64,000 bases of DNA from Rutstroemia sp. NJR-2017a BVV2 (Eukaryota > Ascomycota > Leotiomycetes > Helotiales > Rutstroemiaceae), in contig NJPS01000043.1 of NCBI GenBank assembly GCA_002946415.1, positions 310,001-374,000 of the forward strand, in the 5' to 3' direction. Both the position numbers and the translations under genes were made by a program. Within the stretch, counting starts at the first letter, position 1. Each line of letters starts with the position of its first letter. A model generated the notes under the pieces. That model ran no database searches. It saw nothing but the letters and a program-made list of their open reading frames with translations, and was not told the origin of the DNA. Shown here one piece after another: positions 1 to 13,915 of the stretch.

Positions 1-332
1 TTAATTGGCGACAGAAGCGGTTAGACCGGCAGATCCATCTCTGCTTGTTCTGACTACGAACAGCCAACTGCAGTTCTAACGGCAGATTTCCCAAAAAATC
101 CAACCCATCATCTTCACTTCATCACGCTCATTACTTCATCGTTTTCTTAGATTCTTCTTCCTTTTCAGTGCTTCGTTATACCTAATTTAATTCCCTTTGT
201 TCACTTACCATGCTCAGATAAAAGGAGAGGTCAGCCGCGATTGAAGCGTCGCTCAGGGTTGCTCGATCGCGTGTGGACTGAAGTACCAACACCAATCTCA
301 CTGCACGACGTTTTTAGGAATATCCTAGTACC
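1..332. other. Upstream leader region of the SRF1-like gene
   Basis: No credible coding region is visible in the first 332 bases. The stretch is CT-rich in places and precedes the ATG at 333, so it most likely holds the promoter and 5' UTR of the SRF1-like gene. A small minus-strand ORF overlapping 325-642 is a shadow of that gene. Confidence 0.5.
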
Positions 333-1807
333 ATGGCAACGTCGGTCCAGCAGCTCCCACGGACCTCCACCTCGGGACTGGGTCTAATGGTGGAGGGTTA
401 TAACAATGTGCACCATGACTCCCTGACAGTCCCGCTGCGAAAATATTCGGATTCTTCGACCTCAGGCTCGACCGACAATGTCGCAATGAAAGGGAAGAGA
501 AGGGCTGGTTCTCAGCGGCGCACTCGTCCGAAAGCAAATTCATCCGCTTCTCGAAATACTCACAGCACTGAGCACACCCAGTCAACGAGCAGCACTCAAG
601 CGGAGAATCGCGCTGCACAACGAGCCGTACGATCACTTCCACGTAGGTTCACAAGCTCACGTTTAACAGTTCGAGATATATGCTAACCCTAATCCTAAGC
701 TTGGATAGCCTCCCACGAAGACGGAGATGATCTAGTTCCCGTCAATCCGCTTTCCGTCCCCTCGCGAATCCAGTCAGCCCAGCAAAATTCCACCCCAGCT
801 CAATCGGCAAGGAGAATATCGCACGATGGATACGTGGATCCTTACGATGATGTGCAAAACACTATCGCTGATAGGAAGGTTGAGACGGGCTTCTTTGGTG
901 GATTGCGGGAACCTGTTCGGGGGAGGAAATGGGACCACGCTCGAGATGATGATCCTGTGATCATGAAATCCGGCATAAACCCCAATGCGTCTCCTTGGCG
1001 AAATTTTATCAAGGCGTCAGCTTATGGATCTTCAGAAACAGAAGACAGCAAACTCGTTGATCAGGAATTCCTAGACAATCTTACTCCTGGCTATGATAGA
1101 CCATGGCGTGGTGATTTAGAGAATAACGGTGATCAGGATCCAGTGTCTGCGCTCTTGTATAGCAAGAAAAGAAGGAGGACTCTCATCAGACGCGTACAAG
1201 TGAGTGGTTACTCTTGCTTAATCTTCGGTATCTGGCCCCATGCTGACCTTTTACAGCATACTCTTCTCATGAATCCTTATGTGCCCCTTATTTTCCGACT
1301 TATTGTGCTTGTAACATCTGTCATCGCTTTAGGCATAGCGGCTTCTGTTCACCATCTCTCTAATTCATACTCATATGCCCAAAGTCCATCTACTACTATG
1401 GCTATTGTTGTTGATGTGGTTGCTATACCATACACTCTATACATGACATGGGATGAGTATACAGGGAAACCTTTAGGCTTAAGGTCACCAAAAGCCAAAA
1501 TACGACTCGTTCTTTTAGATCTTTTTTTCATTATTTTCGAAGCTTCAAACTTAACATTAGCATTTGATGCATTATCTGATGACACCGGAAGCTGTAAAAT
1601 GAGCAATAACGGATACAATGGTGTAATCTGCCACAGACAGAGAACGCTCTGTGCAATCATCATCTTAGCATTGTTCGGTTGGGGGTTGACTTTTGCAGTC
1701 AGCATTTTCCGGTATGTTTTAAACTATCCCCGTGAGAGTTTAATCGTATACTGACCATTGTCTCAAGCCTTGTGGAGCGAGTGGGTGGTCGAGAGGAGGC
1801 TGAATGA
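333..1807 (+). CDS. SRF1: SRF1-like regulator of phospholipase D, four-TM membrane protein
   Basis: Predicted 431-aa protein from four exons: 333-642, 709-1199, 1257-1711 and 1768-1807. All joins keep frame and use GT-AG introns of 66, 57 and 56 nt. The N-terminal half is hydrophilic and Ser/Arg-rich. A conserved RPWRGDLE segment follows, then four membrane segments (around FRLIVLVTSVIALGIAA, MAIVVDVVAIPYTLYM, RLVLLDLFFIIFEASN and CAIIILALFGWGLTFAV). The motif TWDEYTGKPLGLRS after TM2 is typical of Pezizomycotina proteins annotated as regulator of phospholipase D SRF1. In yeast Srf1 regulates Spo14 at membranes; the same role here is inferred. Intron 2 has a length divisible by three and no stop, so retention would insert 19 residues between TM1 and the upstream region. 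Confidence 0.8.
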
Positions 1808-2857
1808 AGGCTTCAGCCATAATGTCTCCGGACAAAAGTATTTCCTACGATTGGAAAGGGTCTTTTCATAAGCAAGGCGTTCGGATTTGTAGCGATATGG
1901 CAGTATAAAAATAGAAAATCAGTATGTACATAAGGCATAATATATAAACCTATGTAGTCGGACCCAAGCTGGAACTTTGGTCGCAACTCGCAACTTCTGT
2001 TCCTGGTGTCTCCCCACAGCATGTATAGAGATTTATTCGTAGCAAACGCCCTTCTCAACGTCGCGTGATTGTGTTCGTCGCCTTGTCTGTGCTGTATTCT
2101 GCGTGTTGCTGGCAACCTTGGCGTTGCAGTAAACAGTTCTTTCTTCTGCCAATTTGGAGTACGGAAAGCAGTATTATCCACGATAACAGCAATATCATTC
2201 TACAAAACAAAGAAAATTCACCACTCATGAAATGTCGTATTTATCTAACTTTGTTGTTGCTGTTCGTGCAACTTTCATGCACGAATAGACAAATCATGGA
2301 TCATTGTCAAAGCCTAAAGTAGAACGATCTGGGCTCGGGAACATCCAGAGCGTACTTCCGTATGCACGCTGATTAGGAACGCTTATCTCGGCCCCGCCGT
2401 ATTTTTTATCGGCGCTGCATGCGACTTGCGACTTGACGTTTTGCGTTACTTGGATAGTTTTTCTTGTTCCGGAAGCGTTATAAGTCGACCACTTATTAAA
2501 TCAAGCACTTGAACTTTGGGTATGCCCATATGAACGCCGGGCTGCCTATTTGCGCATACGATTACTTCCTTCGACGTGGCAAGCACGACGTCTAGGCCTG
2601 AAGACTTCTGAAGGAAAAGGTTGGTTGGCTGCGTACTGAGTATAAACAGGCGGGGTGCGGAACACCGAGCACGAAATTGCTCAGCTGCTTTATGGGACGA
2701 TTCTTCAGACTTCGATCAAGGGAAGGGACAATTGGTATATCGGGGAGACTTTCACCGAATGCATCGCGGCTTTTGGCTCACGGAACATTAGACTGGTCTT
2801 TTCAGAATATAAACATGCGCATCAAAGGAACAATGCGACAGACAATAATTCGTGACA
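1808..2857. other. Intergenic, SRF1-like to TOK1-like
   Basis: About 1 kb without a supportable gene. Short ORFs (for example 2065-2322) show no recognisable domain and lack intron or leader context. The distal part probably carries the promoter of the K+ channel gene. Confidence 0.5.
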
Positions 2858-5690
2858 ATGGCGGAAAAGAGCTCACTCAGTCGTCTTCAGAGTAATGGTC
2901 AACTCATGATGCCGAATAGCGAAAGCTCCCACAGCATGGATAACGGCTTGCATGGGACGGATGGGATGCTCAAGATTGGGCGCTTCAAATTTAGAGGGAA
3001 AACGGACAACCTACCACAGTTTGTGACTATCCGCATCACATCCAAGTACGAGCGTACTGACATTTTCTCGACAGAGACTGGTGGGTCGCGTCCACTGCTA
3101 TACCTCTGATTGCTGCCACGATTGGGCCCCTGGCGAACGTTCTCTCCATTTCCGCGCTGGTAACAAGATGGAGAGCAGATCTGCCTGATAATGGCCAGCT
3201 ACCCGGGGGCGCAGATGAGAATGGAGTCGGAATACCGGACCCGCAATGGTGGGCACCCATTTATCTTACACGTGGGAAGTTTGCTAATTCCAGTATAAGG
3301 GAAATCATTCTCAATGCTGTGTCACTGGCATGTGGATTTACTGGGAATTTCTTCCTATTGTTGAACTTCACACGCAGGGTCAGATATATCGTAGCATTGC
3401 CTTTGTCGATTATATTTTGGTATTTCGCTACAGGTATTGTGAGTGAGCTTTTGATTTAGCAAAGGACAATACTAACACACATGATTCTAGCTTATTGGTA
3501 TCATAATCGCCATGCATCAATATGAGCCGCCCATCCGCCCAGGCCAGACATACTCCCAAGGCTTTTGGTCCGCAATCATTGCTGCTACGCTGTACCTCAT
3601 TGGTTCGATGATTCTCATGATCAATATGATGGGCTACTTTCTTGGGCACTATCCACAACATTTTGAACTTGACGATGACCAAAGAACATTGATTCTACAA
3701 ACTATGATGTTCTTCATCTGGCTTGCTGGCGGGGCTGGAGTTTATGAAGCCGTTTGCGGCTTTTCGTATGCGAATGCCCTCTACTTTTGCGATGTCACGA
3801 TTCTAACTATCGGCTTTGGAGACTTTGTGCCTACCAATTCTCTTGGACGAGGATTACTCTTTCCTTATGCAGTGGTTGGTATCATCTTCCTGGGTCTCAT
3901 GATCAACAGTCTGCACAAATTCGCCTCCGGCATGTCTCAGGAGAAGATAGTCAAACAGCATGCCTTGCACCAGCGAGAATCAACCGTGGGGCGCACTGTA
4001 ACTAGTGAAAACGAACTTCGAGATCGTCTAGGCCTACCACCAAGAGTTGAAGGTCGACCAAGCAATGTTGTAGCAGCGTCAGGGGGGGTTATTCGTCGTT
4101 CGTCTCTCGACCGGTATGGTCATTTTGCTGTTCAAGGACGAACTATTACGTTCCGAGAGAAGAGGGTTAAGACTTTTGGTAGCGGGGGACGGGGTGGAGC
4201 GGGAAGAACATACGCACCGCAGACTCCTCTCAATCGGGATGCTAAGCTTCGGCATCGAGCGGACCAGAAATCTCCTCGTGCAAAATCTATCAAGCGGCGG
4301 GAGAAGTTGATCTTGCTTAGAGAAGAAAAGGACCGTTTCGAGGCCATGCGCGAGATCCAAAGTAATGTCAGGAGATTCAAACAGTACTATGCTTTATCAA
4401 TGTCTGTCATTGCTTTTCTTGTTTTATGGTGCGGGGGTGCAGTGGTATTTTGGCGGGCTGAACAGAGAGAGCAGGATCTGACCTACTTCGAAGCTCTATA
4501 TTTCTGCTATGTCTCTCTACTCACCATTGGATATGGAGACCTGGCACCCAAGTCCAACGCAGGAAAACCCTTCTTTGTCGTGTGGTCTCTAGTTGCCGTG
4601 CCCACAATGACAATCCTCATCTCCGACATGAGCTCCACAGTAGTCGCAGCCATCAACCGCGGTACATTCACGCTCGCCGATTGGACCATCATGCCCAAAG
4701 CAGGAGTCTGGCATGACTTCCTCCAAAAGCATCCAAGGCTGCGCAGCTGGCTCGAACGCAAAACTACCGAGCGAAAAGCCAAGAAGAGAATCAGACAGGG
4801 GTTTGAGATACAAAATCCGGACGAAGATCCATCTGCCGATTCACCCACAGCCGACGCGGACGAACCTTCTCCTACCCTTGGTAGACTCGCAGAGGTGATT
4901 GAAGAACCAGTGGAGCAGACCGAACACGATTTAGCGAGGAAATTGGCTCTGTCTATTAAGCGCGTAGCGAACGATTTGCGGCTGGAGAAACCGAAGAAAT
5001 ATAGTTATGAAGAGTGGGTGGAGTTTACGCGGCTGATTAGATTTAGCACGCAGAGTTCAAGGGAGGTACAGAAGGAAGAAGAGGAGGAGGGTCTGGTTGA
5101 GTGGGATTGGATTGGTGAGGACAGTCCTATGTTGGCGGATGTTAGTGAGAGTGAATGGGTTTTGGATCGGCTGTGTGAGAGTCTGAATAGGTATACTAAA
5201 AAACAGGGGAGAGCTGTAAGTTTTCTTTCTCCGCCTTGTCTACTTGATTTGATGTGACTGGGAGATGTATCACCAAGTGCTAACTACACTCCGTAAACAG
5301 AGACACCACGAGCTTTCCTTGCGACATTTCGACAAGAAAGAAATATCACAGAAGAACAGGACGCACAGTCATCTCCACTACCCGGCGCACCCAGGAGGCA
5401 GAACGCCAAGCCCGGAGCTGAAACGGGAATCGGGAGACGGGATTCGAGACCGTGTGGTCTTCAAGGCTGGCTCCAGTCGCCAAAGTAATGATGACAGTGC
5501 GGAAATAGAAGCAGGGAGGGATGCAAGTATTAGTGCAAGAGGGAGTAACACAGTTGTAGCTGATGATGAGATTGGGAGTGCCGCTGATGAGCTTGATGCA
5601 AGCAGCAGTCCTCAGTTGTGTGAGCAATTTAAAGGAGATGAAGTCCAGGAGTGGGCGTCGAGGATGCATGAAAGGGAGACTGGGTCATGA
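2858..5690 (+). CDS. TOK1: TOK1-type outward-rectifying two-pore potassium channel
   Basis: Predicted 879-aa protein from exons 2858-3018, 3075-3438, 3491-5215 and 5301-5690; every join preserves frame. It has the fungal TOK layout: eight membrane segments and two pore loops. The first selectivity filter is TILTIGFGDF (GFGD near residues 283-286) and the second is LLTIGYGDLAP (GYGD near 522-525). A basic linker of about 180 residues separates the pores. The long C-terminal tail is acidic and charged, with a Glu run before the last intron. TOK channels sit in the plasma membrane and release K+ on depolarisation. The N-terminal segment DWWVASTAIPLIAATIGPLA matches the conserved start of the TOK membrane domain and fixes the first splice junction. 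The ATG at 2858 is preceded by an in-frame GTG, which is not used as a start. Confidence 0.93.
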
Positions 5691-6147
5691 GAGGGTTGGA
5701 GTCGGAGCTGCATATTGGTGTATTTATGGGTGGCTGGAGTACACATTCACGGCACTTCTGAGGATTATTATTACTTGAGAGTATGATGGGCTGGAGGCTC
5801 ATCTTCATGTTAATATTCATGGATGCTTTATGAACATAGGTATGAGGTATTTGGGTTTGTATCTATACTGTTGATATGGATGAAGCATGATATTAGGGCG
5901 AGGACGTTATCAATGTAATGAATATAGTTTCAATGATTGGTATTTATACTGGTTGTTATTTTGACGAATTGTTGACTTTACACAAGGTGAAGGGAATCGG
6001 TCAAAAGGGGCTCTCCCAGAAACAAAGAAGTGATTCATTCCCCCGAAGTTCCCAAACTGCCTCAAGATCACTACTAGCGCAATGCTCCTAAACCCCCGTT
6101 CCTAAACACTTTTTAACCAATCAAGGTTCCTATAATCCATCTCATAT
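5691..6147. other. Intergenic between convergent K+ channel and nuclease genes
   Basis: About 460 bp between two converging 3' ends. It is AT-rich with no coding signal and presumably holds both 3' UTRs and terminators. Confidence 0.5.
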
Positions 6148-7615
6148 TTACAGGCTAGTGGTGCCAGTAGCAATCAAATCCAACCAAGCAGCCAATCTAA
6201 AATCACATTCATCATTAGCACCACCTCACATACAAACATCTCGAGAGACTGTAAGGAAGTAGAAGAGAGAAGAAAAACACATACCTATATCCAGCCTTCG
6301 CAATCTGCAATTCTACCACGGGAATCGCCGACGTATAATACGCTCCAGACAGATCCACACCCTCCACAGCTGCCACGCCCTTAGGAATCACCGTGCTGCA
6401 CACATAAGCATTGCTATCACTGGCCCAGACCATGGCCGACGAAACGGGGTCGCTGATGTCCGCGGTGCTCGCCCAGCTAGTCTTCGCTGTCTTGTACGTG
6501 CCGGTCTTGATGGCGGTTGTGAGCGTCGCGGCCCATGATTTAGCGTCCGCGAGCGAGTATCCGCCGACGTATTGCTCCGGAATGGCCGTGTCCCAAATAG
6601 AGTGCAGGTTCGTGGTGGCGCCATTGTACGTCACCGAGATGGTGTTTCCGCCGACGTCAAGGTTCTCGTCGTGAAGCGGTTGGTGAATGTCGCCAACGAA
6701 CTAGATGGGATGGGGGTGAGCTTGGATTGGGGAACTGGTGCTTGTGACCAAGAAGGAAGGATGAGAGTGAGAAGTGTTTGCTTCATTCTAGTCGCCCAGA
6801 CTCCCTGATAGTAACGAGAATTTGTGGACGTTCTGAAGTGGGAGACTGGATAGAGAGATTCTAGACATACGTGGATGATCATCTGGGGAGTATGAGTGAG
6901 CATCTTCTTCGTGTTGTAATTAGGCGGGGGAACTTACCTTAGCAGCAATGGCTAGATTAGCGGCACTTGCGGTGCCCTTTTGGAGAATTGTGGTCTAGAT
7001 ATCTCAGTTTTTTCTCTCCTATTGCTGGAACGACCGGTCAAACTCACGTAGTTTTTGATGGCACTGACTACACACCCAGTGGAACCGCAATCTCTGGAAT
7101 ACTCAACACCGCAGCCTAAAGATTTCGAATGTTAGGTCCATTGATCCAAGTCTCGGCTAATGGGTTTGAAGTAGTAACAATTCAGAGGGATTTCTATGCT
7201 ACTGAGAAAGTCTGAACTACATGTTGGCACTCACTTGATGGTGGGCTGTCTTGAGCATCGATGTAGTGGAAGGGAGCTGAGAAGCTACCGGCAGTGGTAT
7301 AACGGTATGAATCGGCCTGCAATGATGTTAGGCACCATCCCAATCAGTCCCATTGCAGAGGTAACGAACCCAGGTAGCAACAGTTGCCAGGTAATCCGTG
7401 CTGGTATCACTAAGGATTTTTTGGAAGTATGTCTTGGTCGCCGTGGACACTTTAGAATTATCAGTACAAAGTCATACGCAGATCAAGATGGACAAAGCCC
7501 CCATACCAAAGTTGGTGGCAACATATCCCACAGTGTAATGACCCAGGGTACCCCAAGCATAAGAGCTTGGAATACCAGCGGCCAGAAGAATAGCGGCGCA
7601 AGCTTGGAACTTCAT
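6148..7615 (-). CDS. Secreted S1/P1-type zinc nuclease
   Basis: Predicted 290-aa S1/P1 nuclease. Eight exons, read on the minus strand: 7615-7507, 7449-7370, 7316-7235, 7115-7048, 6994-6938, 6882-6871, 6700-6285, 6196-6148. A 20-residue signal peptide ends in SSYA, so the mature enzyme begins W-G-T-L-G-H. All nine zinc ligands of P1 nuclease have counterparts: mature Trp1 and His6 in WGTLGH, the Asp in WADSYR, the His in FHYID, His/Asp/His in HFVGDIHQPLH, and His/Asp in LHSIWD. Cysteines in SSCGVEYSRDCGSTGC fit the disulfide region. The enzyme degrades single-stranded DNA/RNA outside the cell, typically for phosphate or nucleotide scavenging. Exon 6 is only 12 nt and encodes M-I-I-H, needed to complete the ligand block; the following intron is 170 nt. 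Confidence 0.92.
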
Positions 7616-7711
7616 GATGTCACTTGTCTCGAATGTTTGAATAGGAGTAAGTTATGAAGTCGAGAACTGTGAGAATGTGCTGGTCCTTCATAAACCAGGA
7701 AAATCCAACAT

Positions 7712-7722
7712 CTTTATATATA
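7712..7722 (-). promoter_or_regulatory. TATA box of the S1/P1 nuclease gene
   Basis: On the minus strand this reads TATATATAAAG, about 100 bp upstream of the nuclease ATG at 7615. Position and orientation fit a core promoter; this is inferred from sequence only. Confidence 0.5.
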
Positions 7723-8764
7723 CTCAAGGACTCTCCTCTTCCAGCACCACCTAGTGACGATGTCGGAGACCCCTCCATCCAATAACCTCGCTCAATGCAC
7801 GATCGATGATCCCCGCCTTCCAGAGGCTGTTCTAAAAGAGGCAGGTACGCATCATATCGCACCCACCACCAAAACTGCATCGACGAATAAGAAGCGACGA
7901 AGCCAGAACGTCCCCCGGAAAGAAAGATCAACAGGACTGATTAGATATTATCGGGGGCGGCCGTCTGCCGGCAGCGCCAGGCACGATACGTAGGGTGAGA
8001 AAACAAGGATCACAAAGGTTTGGGTAGGTGGTGAAGGGCATGAGTGGCATGCCAAGACATGGCCAGCAAACAAGCTTCTTCTTCAAGAACGGAGCAAATC
8101 TATGCACGATAGGACGGAAAAATAGCCACCTTCCGCATTGTTGAAGCAGTCCGAGGAGCACTATCGCGGACTGTAGATGTGGACGGCGCCGAGGTTGGAA
8201 AGAGCTGTTGGTTGGTGAGAATGATGCTGTTTTATGGTTAAACGCAGTCGTAATGGCTGTGCCAGCTGAAGTTTGACTGTTGACTGCCGCTTCCCCCACA
8301 AAAAGACATGCAGGTCATTTTGATAAGCGATGGAGGGGCAAGGATTGGATTCAAATACCCAATTGTGATGTACTGCTTCGGGGCGTGTCCGATAATCGTG
8401 ACTAGAATCGTCGTAATCTAGGATTTTATCTGCAGCCATCTGTTGATGTTACCTAAAAGCTGGGAAAACATCCTGGTGGACCTGCTTTTGCTAACCCACC
8501 ACCCGCAGCCACTAAAATTGACTAAACATACAAAGTATTCTTTTCCGTGAGCAAAAGGTTTTGGCTTGCTTGCACCCGAAGATAGAAGACATCTCGCCCG
8601 GAGCTGGAAAAATTGTTCCATATGTTGTATCAATCTTGACTTGTGATTATCCTACAGAGCCCACTTGATGCACGCCATACTATTGACACGGAGTATCTTT
8701 CCTGCAAACGCCCAAATTGTCGCCCAAAAATGCCCACTGATAAGACCATGTAGATAGATGGCTT
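7723..8764. other. Intergenic upstream of nuclease and downstream of KRR1
   Basis: About 1 kb with short overlapping ORFs on both strands but no recognisable domain or convincing splice structure. It likely contains the nuclease promoter and the KRR1 3' end. Confidence 0.45.
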
Positions 8765-9876
<1,112 letters not shown>

Positions 9877-12035
9877 CTTGAACAATTGGTAGTGAAATTA
9901 TAGTAGCTTCTGAAATTATTCAGTGATCTACCAAAAAAAGTTATGGCAGAATATTTTTTGACAGTGCAGTTTCGTCCGGCTCACGTATTAGTTTCTAGAC
10001 TGACTAGTACGGCTGGGCGGTAGCCTGGGTTATGCATAACAGTCATGTGATACATCATCACGAGACGACGCTCAAATAAACATGCTACACGCTTTCGGAA
10101 GGATTACCCCTGAAACCGCCCCGAACCGCAGAAAGTTTCGACTGTTTTTGTTGATTGACTGATTAACCTTATCGCATGTCCCACGAATTCGTCATCGAGA
10201 ACGTTTTCTCCCGACCTTCCCGTTCATATCGGCCATTTATCTACGAAGCTATCAGCTGAAGATCCTCTCCCGCGACCGCTAGTCGGCTTCGCTCCATCGA
10301 ACACCGTAGGATTTCAATTACCTACGAGCGTTACTCCATTTGTGCGGCTGGAATTCTGAGTCGTCTCATCCTCCATAATCGATAGCATACCGATGTGGAT
10401 GGATGGCTGATCAGCTTATCACGGGGCGCAACTACCTGTGTGCGGATCACAGCTGGAGTTCCGAAAATAAACGCACTCTGCACACGAAAAACCGTAATCT
10501 TAAACCTCCATCTCAGGGGTAAACTAGCAGCGACCTTGAGGGGCTTAGTTTCAAGGTATTTTCATTGGTCAGCCTTGTTCTAGCAGTCGAGATTGTTTAT
10601 CGAATGCCGATTAGAACTAATTTAGATCCACTCAAGCTTCTACGGAGCATGAAAGTGGAATTGAAAGTGTCCAGTGTCAGTGTCCAGGTGAGTAAAGAGA
10701 AACATCGAAGCAACTTGTGCATATCCTTGTGTCTGTGCCGTCTGCGCGTTACGGCTCTCTATCGTCGATCAAATCAGATGGGATAAACTGCAGGTACAAC
10801 TCCTCCACTATACGATACGAATACCTTGTACTTGGAGGAGCCAGTGAGCGAGAGGAAATGTTACCCACGATGCATTGACGGAAGCAAAACCAACAGTGTG
10901 TATACCGGATGTACCTTTGCATGCATTCAGTTCATTTGACATGCAGACGGAAAGGAGTGCTCAGGACCAATCGTTTTTTTACGAGCCTCTGAACATCTGA
11001 GGATTGGAACTCAATTGGCAACGATGTGATAAGCTTACCTGATACGTCAATCACCACCTTTTGTTGTTCTCCCGTGCCCCTTCCAGAAGAGAGATGCATC
11101 ACAATTTCGGTGGGAGGGTGGTGCGGCCCCAATTGACAGAACGATGCTAGAAACAGACCAAGGTATCATAGCAGCGAGAGTGTCCGATTAGATAGAAGTA
11201 TGGTACGATCTTGCATGCATGCATTCATTGCCTTACTTTACTCACCTACTTCGTACATAGCAGACAAAACGTTGGAGAGATCTTGGTTGACTAAAACACT
11301 CAGTACAAGTAGAAGTATTTCGAACAGGAACGAACATTTAATACTACATCTTCCAAAATGTTCAATCTCTCCTTCATTCTTCCTATTGAAATGTGTGATA
11401 AATATCCATTCCTCACAGTGCAAATTGTGCATTTTTGAGCTTGTCATTATCAGTACCTTGCGTCAAGTTTGTCCTTTTTATAGAACTTTTTGATTGCAAG
11501 GTAGCGCGATGGATAAGGGGGCAGCCAGGATCCAGCTGCAGTTCCCTTTTTTCAACTCTGACTGGATATTGCAACAACAATTCTTCTTTCACTCTTCTGT
11601 CAATCATTCTTTGTATACTCCAAAAACCACAGTCAATCCATTATCTCAGTTCCATCGAGTCATTCATTTGAGCGAACGGAAAAGTTTTTGCTTTATTCTC
11701 TTGCAATCTTCATCTAATATTTTCAGTCCAGCTACGAGCACTCTGCACATCTGCGCATATCACCAATTAATACAGAACGAGCCCTTCTCTACTGCACGCA
11801 CTATAGACGCTCAAAGATACAAAGATATATACGATCCTTGAAGAAAACAAAATCTCCAACCATAATAAACAACCTGTCGCGTTCTACCTCGAACGCGATT
11901 TTAATAATACCCCCCCAAACCGCAACCACGGCTTCCACACTGGCACCCATTTACAGGGCATCGCCCCTCGACCTTCTGCGGCCTGTCTCGAGAGAGCAAC
12001 ATCGCGATCTTCCCAGCTTCAGATCGACCCCCTCA
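9877..12035. other. Long non-coding stretch upstream of areB
   Basis: About 2.1 kb between divergent KRR1 and areB. No protein-coding gene can be supported. The portion from about 11500 to 12035 is CT-rich and looks like a long 5' leader. It contains short upstream ORFs, for example an ATG at 11509 opening an ORF that ends at 11841. Long leaders with uORFs are common for fungal regulatory genes, so this may be areB leader sequence. Confidence 0.5.
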
Positions 12036-13915
12036 ATGGATGATGGCAGGCAATCGCTGCCTCCCTTAGAGCCAATCTCACGACCATCCTCTACCTCGAC
12101 AGTCAATTCGTCCCTACACCACAGTGCATCTCTGCCGCAGCTCCCGGGCCTTTCAGCACTTGCATCGCTAGCTTCTGGAACGAGTTCGCCACAATTAAGG
12201 TACGTTGAGATGTGCGGAGCAATAACTATCGTGGAGTGGATGGGTTTGAACGTCGTGGTTCCTTTCGCGAAGTCGGGTGCGAAGCTATGGAAACCTCACG
12301 AAACTCATGTGGGAGAATGGGTGTCCGATTATTTGGTTCACCAGTCAAGTGAAGAATCAAAAGGAGAAACACATGGATTTCTGGTGGTTACTATGAAGAG
12401 TAGTCCTCTTCGATCTTTTATTTTATGCCTTGCGCTGTGATGATGTACAGCCAGCATGATGCATGATACAACAGGATGCTAATATAAAACATCATAGGGC
12501 ATTTAACCTTGGACACAATGGAAACCTGGGGTACACAACTTCATCGCCATCTGCCACATCTGGTGGAGGGCAAAACAATTCACCTGTATGTATTTTTCCA
12601 TTTGCTTACTGCCATTGTTCTATCCGCCATTCATCTTTAGTTGTCCTCCCTGCCTTCTTCCCCATTTCCACGTTCAATTGCGAGCTCTTGGCTTTTAACG
12701 CACCACTTCCGTTCGAGACTTTCTCGTCCGTTTCTTTCCCAAGCCTTTTTCAGTGACGGTATTTCTGTCTGATCATCTGTTACCGAAAACTCCACTTGCA
12801 ATCTCTCGGTTACCGTAATCTGTTGGTCTAAACCGAATGAAGTAAGAGCGAATGAAGTAAGAACGATTCTCTCCAGCGAGAAATCTTCTCCTCTGCGATA
12901 ACGAAGCGATAGCGATTTTGCAATTCTCCCACTTTAAACTTTCAAAGACGACAATCATGGCTACAATGGCTAACAACGATCGCGAAACCTCACAGCCTAC
13001 GTGCCAAAATTGTACGACATCTACGACTCCTCTTTGGCGAAGAGATGAGATCGGCTCGGTATTATGCAATGCCTGTGGGCTCTTCCTGAAATTACATGGA
13101 AGACCTCGGCCGATAAGCCTCAAGACAGATGTTATCAAAAGTCGAAATCGGGTCAAAAGCTCTGGTTCAGCACAGAGCGCAAAGAAGAAGGTACTTCAGA
13201 CAGTCAATTTAATTATCTATTCCACCGATAAGTGGCTTGATTACTGACGTGTTTATCGCAGACCCTGTATGAAGCCAATGCCCTCGAACAAGTACGATCA
13301 CAAGCTGGCACACCACCACCCGGTTCCCTCGGACACCGGAGAACCTCACAAAAGTCTGCGAATGGACATTCAGAGGGATCGCACTCCCCGATCTCGAGGA
13401 CTGCTACTCCTTTGATGTACGGCAATCATGTACCTGCTTTCAATGGGCATGGGTTGGAGGAACATCATTACAACCATTCCCCCTCTCTTCCACCCATGCA
13501 TATTCGACAACCTTCACCCAGCGATATACGAGCGGCATCTCCTTCTATGAATGGTCCACATGGTCTCGAAGTACCACAGACATACGAACAACTTATCGCT
13601 CAGAATTCGTCGCTAAAGACTCGCGTAAGCGAACTGGAGGTTATAAATGAGCTATTCCGTGGCCGAGTTACCCAGCTCGAACAAGACGAGGCCAATGCGC
13701 GACGAGGGGAGGAAATGCGTCGTGAGTCCGAGCAAAGTCTTCTCAACAGACTTGAAGAGTCGCAACGACGGGAGAATCAATTAAAACGCCGCCTTGATGA
13801 TGTTGAGCGAGAGCTCAGTGAGTTGCGTGACGGGGCACCCCGCGCTAAGAAGATGCGTGTTGCAGACATGGTTGGGGACAGCGAATCGTCGACTCCACAA
13901 TCGGTCACTTCATAG
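12036..13915 (+). CDS. areB: AreB/ASD-4-type GATA zinc-finger transcription factor with leucine zipper
   Basis: Predicted 366-aa protein from exons 12036-12199, 12498-12585, 12996-13190 and 13262-13915. The single GATA finger is CQNC-X17-CNAC, followed by the conserved basic tail [21 protein letters not shown]-terminal coiled coil ([19 protein letters not shown], then a heptad-rich Glu/Arg helix) is the AreB signature, absent from AreA. AreB-type factors bind HGATAR sites in the nucleus and counter or modulate nitrogen-regulated transcription; Neurospora ASD-4 acts in ascus development. The first in-frame ATG is 12036 ([13 protein letters not shown]). The first two introns are unusually long, at 298 and 410 nt. 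Exon 3 could instead begin at 12948, adding 16 residues. An in-frame ATG at 12957 lies just before the finger and could start a short isoform. Confidence 0.88.

Noticed and set aside
2065..2855. Several short plus-strand ORFs before the K+ channel
   Set aside because: Overlapping frames, no domain, and they lie in the probable promoter region.
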